From Acidobacteriota bacterium (GTDB lineage Bacteria > Acidobacteriota > Terriglobia > 20CM-2-55-15): 45,135 nucleotides of DNA. Position 1 is the stretch's first letter. Each line of letters starts with the position of its first letter. Below the pieces are notes generated by a model. The model worked only from the letters and a program-made list of their open reading frames with translations. It did not search any database and was not told the origin of the DNA. Location: assembly GCA_003223875.1 (NCBI GenBank), contig QHWY01000099.1, forward strand, positions 1-45,135, read 5' to 3'. The translations under genes and the position numbers were made by a program. This document shows, one piece after another, positions 45,126 to 45,135 of this stretch.

Positions 45126-45135
45126 CGTGCGCCGG

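Overview
The window looks like a chromosomal stretch of a heterotrophic, menaquinone-using bacterium. Acidobacteriota is my best guess. The basis is the futalosine-pathway gene mqnE, a fadN-fadA-fadE beta-oxidation set, a large secreted metallopeptidase with repeated beta-sandwich segments, moderately high GC by eye, and many short genes joined by ATGA stop/start overlaps. The phylum is inference. I saw no rRNA, tRNA, CRISPR array, prophage or transposase, and no gene-free stretch over 300 bases. The longest gap, 894-1137, holds nothing I can recognise.

Layout. 1-1774 holds four small unrecognised genes, including a CxxC/CxxC protein and a helix-turn-helix protein. 1829-4003 (minus) carries mqnE and a ThiO-like oxidase. 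4052-7954 (plus) carries a HAD phosphatase, a SirB1-type protein and proB-proA for proline. 7964-13056 is fadN-fadA-fadE. 13058-20423 (minus) carries a small membrane protein, a 1056-residue HEYGH metallopeptidase, thrC and lon with its terminator. 20454-21614 is an MFS transporter. 21642-26081 is a tightly coupled six-gene operon: a DRG/OBG-like TGS GTPase, an HtrA protease, a small membrane protein, a metallo-beta-lactamase-fold hydrolase, a hotdog thioesterase and a 5' nuclease. 26111-33158 holds a stand-alone CinA N-domain, two M24 peptidases, a second MBL hydrolase, a CbpA-like DnaJ, YgfZ and a SYLF protein. 33192-36318 couples a deoxyhypusine-synthase-like enzyme to a molybdopterin oxidoreductase. 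36478-38732 has a DUF1015 protein, a small ORF and a HAD hydrolase.

38767-44316 is a complete ISC iron-sulfur assembly locus: an IscR-like regulator with an inverted-repeat operator, then iscS, iscU, iscA, hscB, hscA and iscX. No ferredoxin gene is present. IscS supplies sulfur, IscU is the scaffold, HscB/HscA release the cluster using the LPPVK motif in IscU, and IscA is a carrier. YgfZ at 30214 is also an Fe-S maturation factor, and MqnE and the molybdopterin enzyme are Fe-S clients, so the locus serves enzymes encoded nearby. The right edge has two truncated genes, ornithine cyclodeaminase-like and glucose/sorbosone-dehydrogenase-like, that meet head-on at about 44560. This is a rearrangement or an assembly misjoin.

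The most unusual structure is a set of palindromic intergenic repeats: three elements with hairpin termini (29999-30207, 36322-36472, 42125-42281), two elements beginning at stop codons (28865-29009, 39214-39331), one partial copy (41513-41543), and a different paired-hairpin element (40619-40691). Seven copies of one roughly 32-base core link the first six. Four of these seven intergenic elements sit inside the isc operon.
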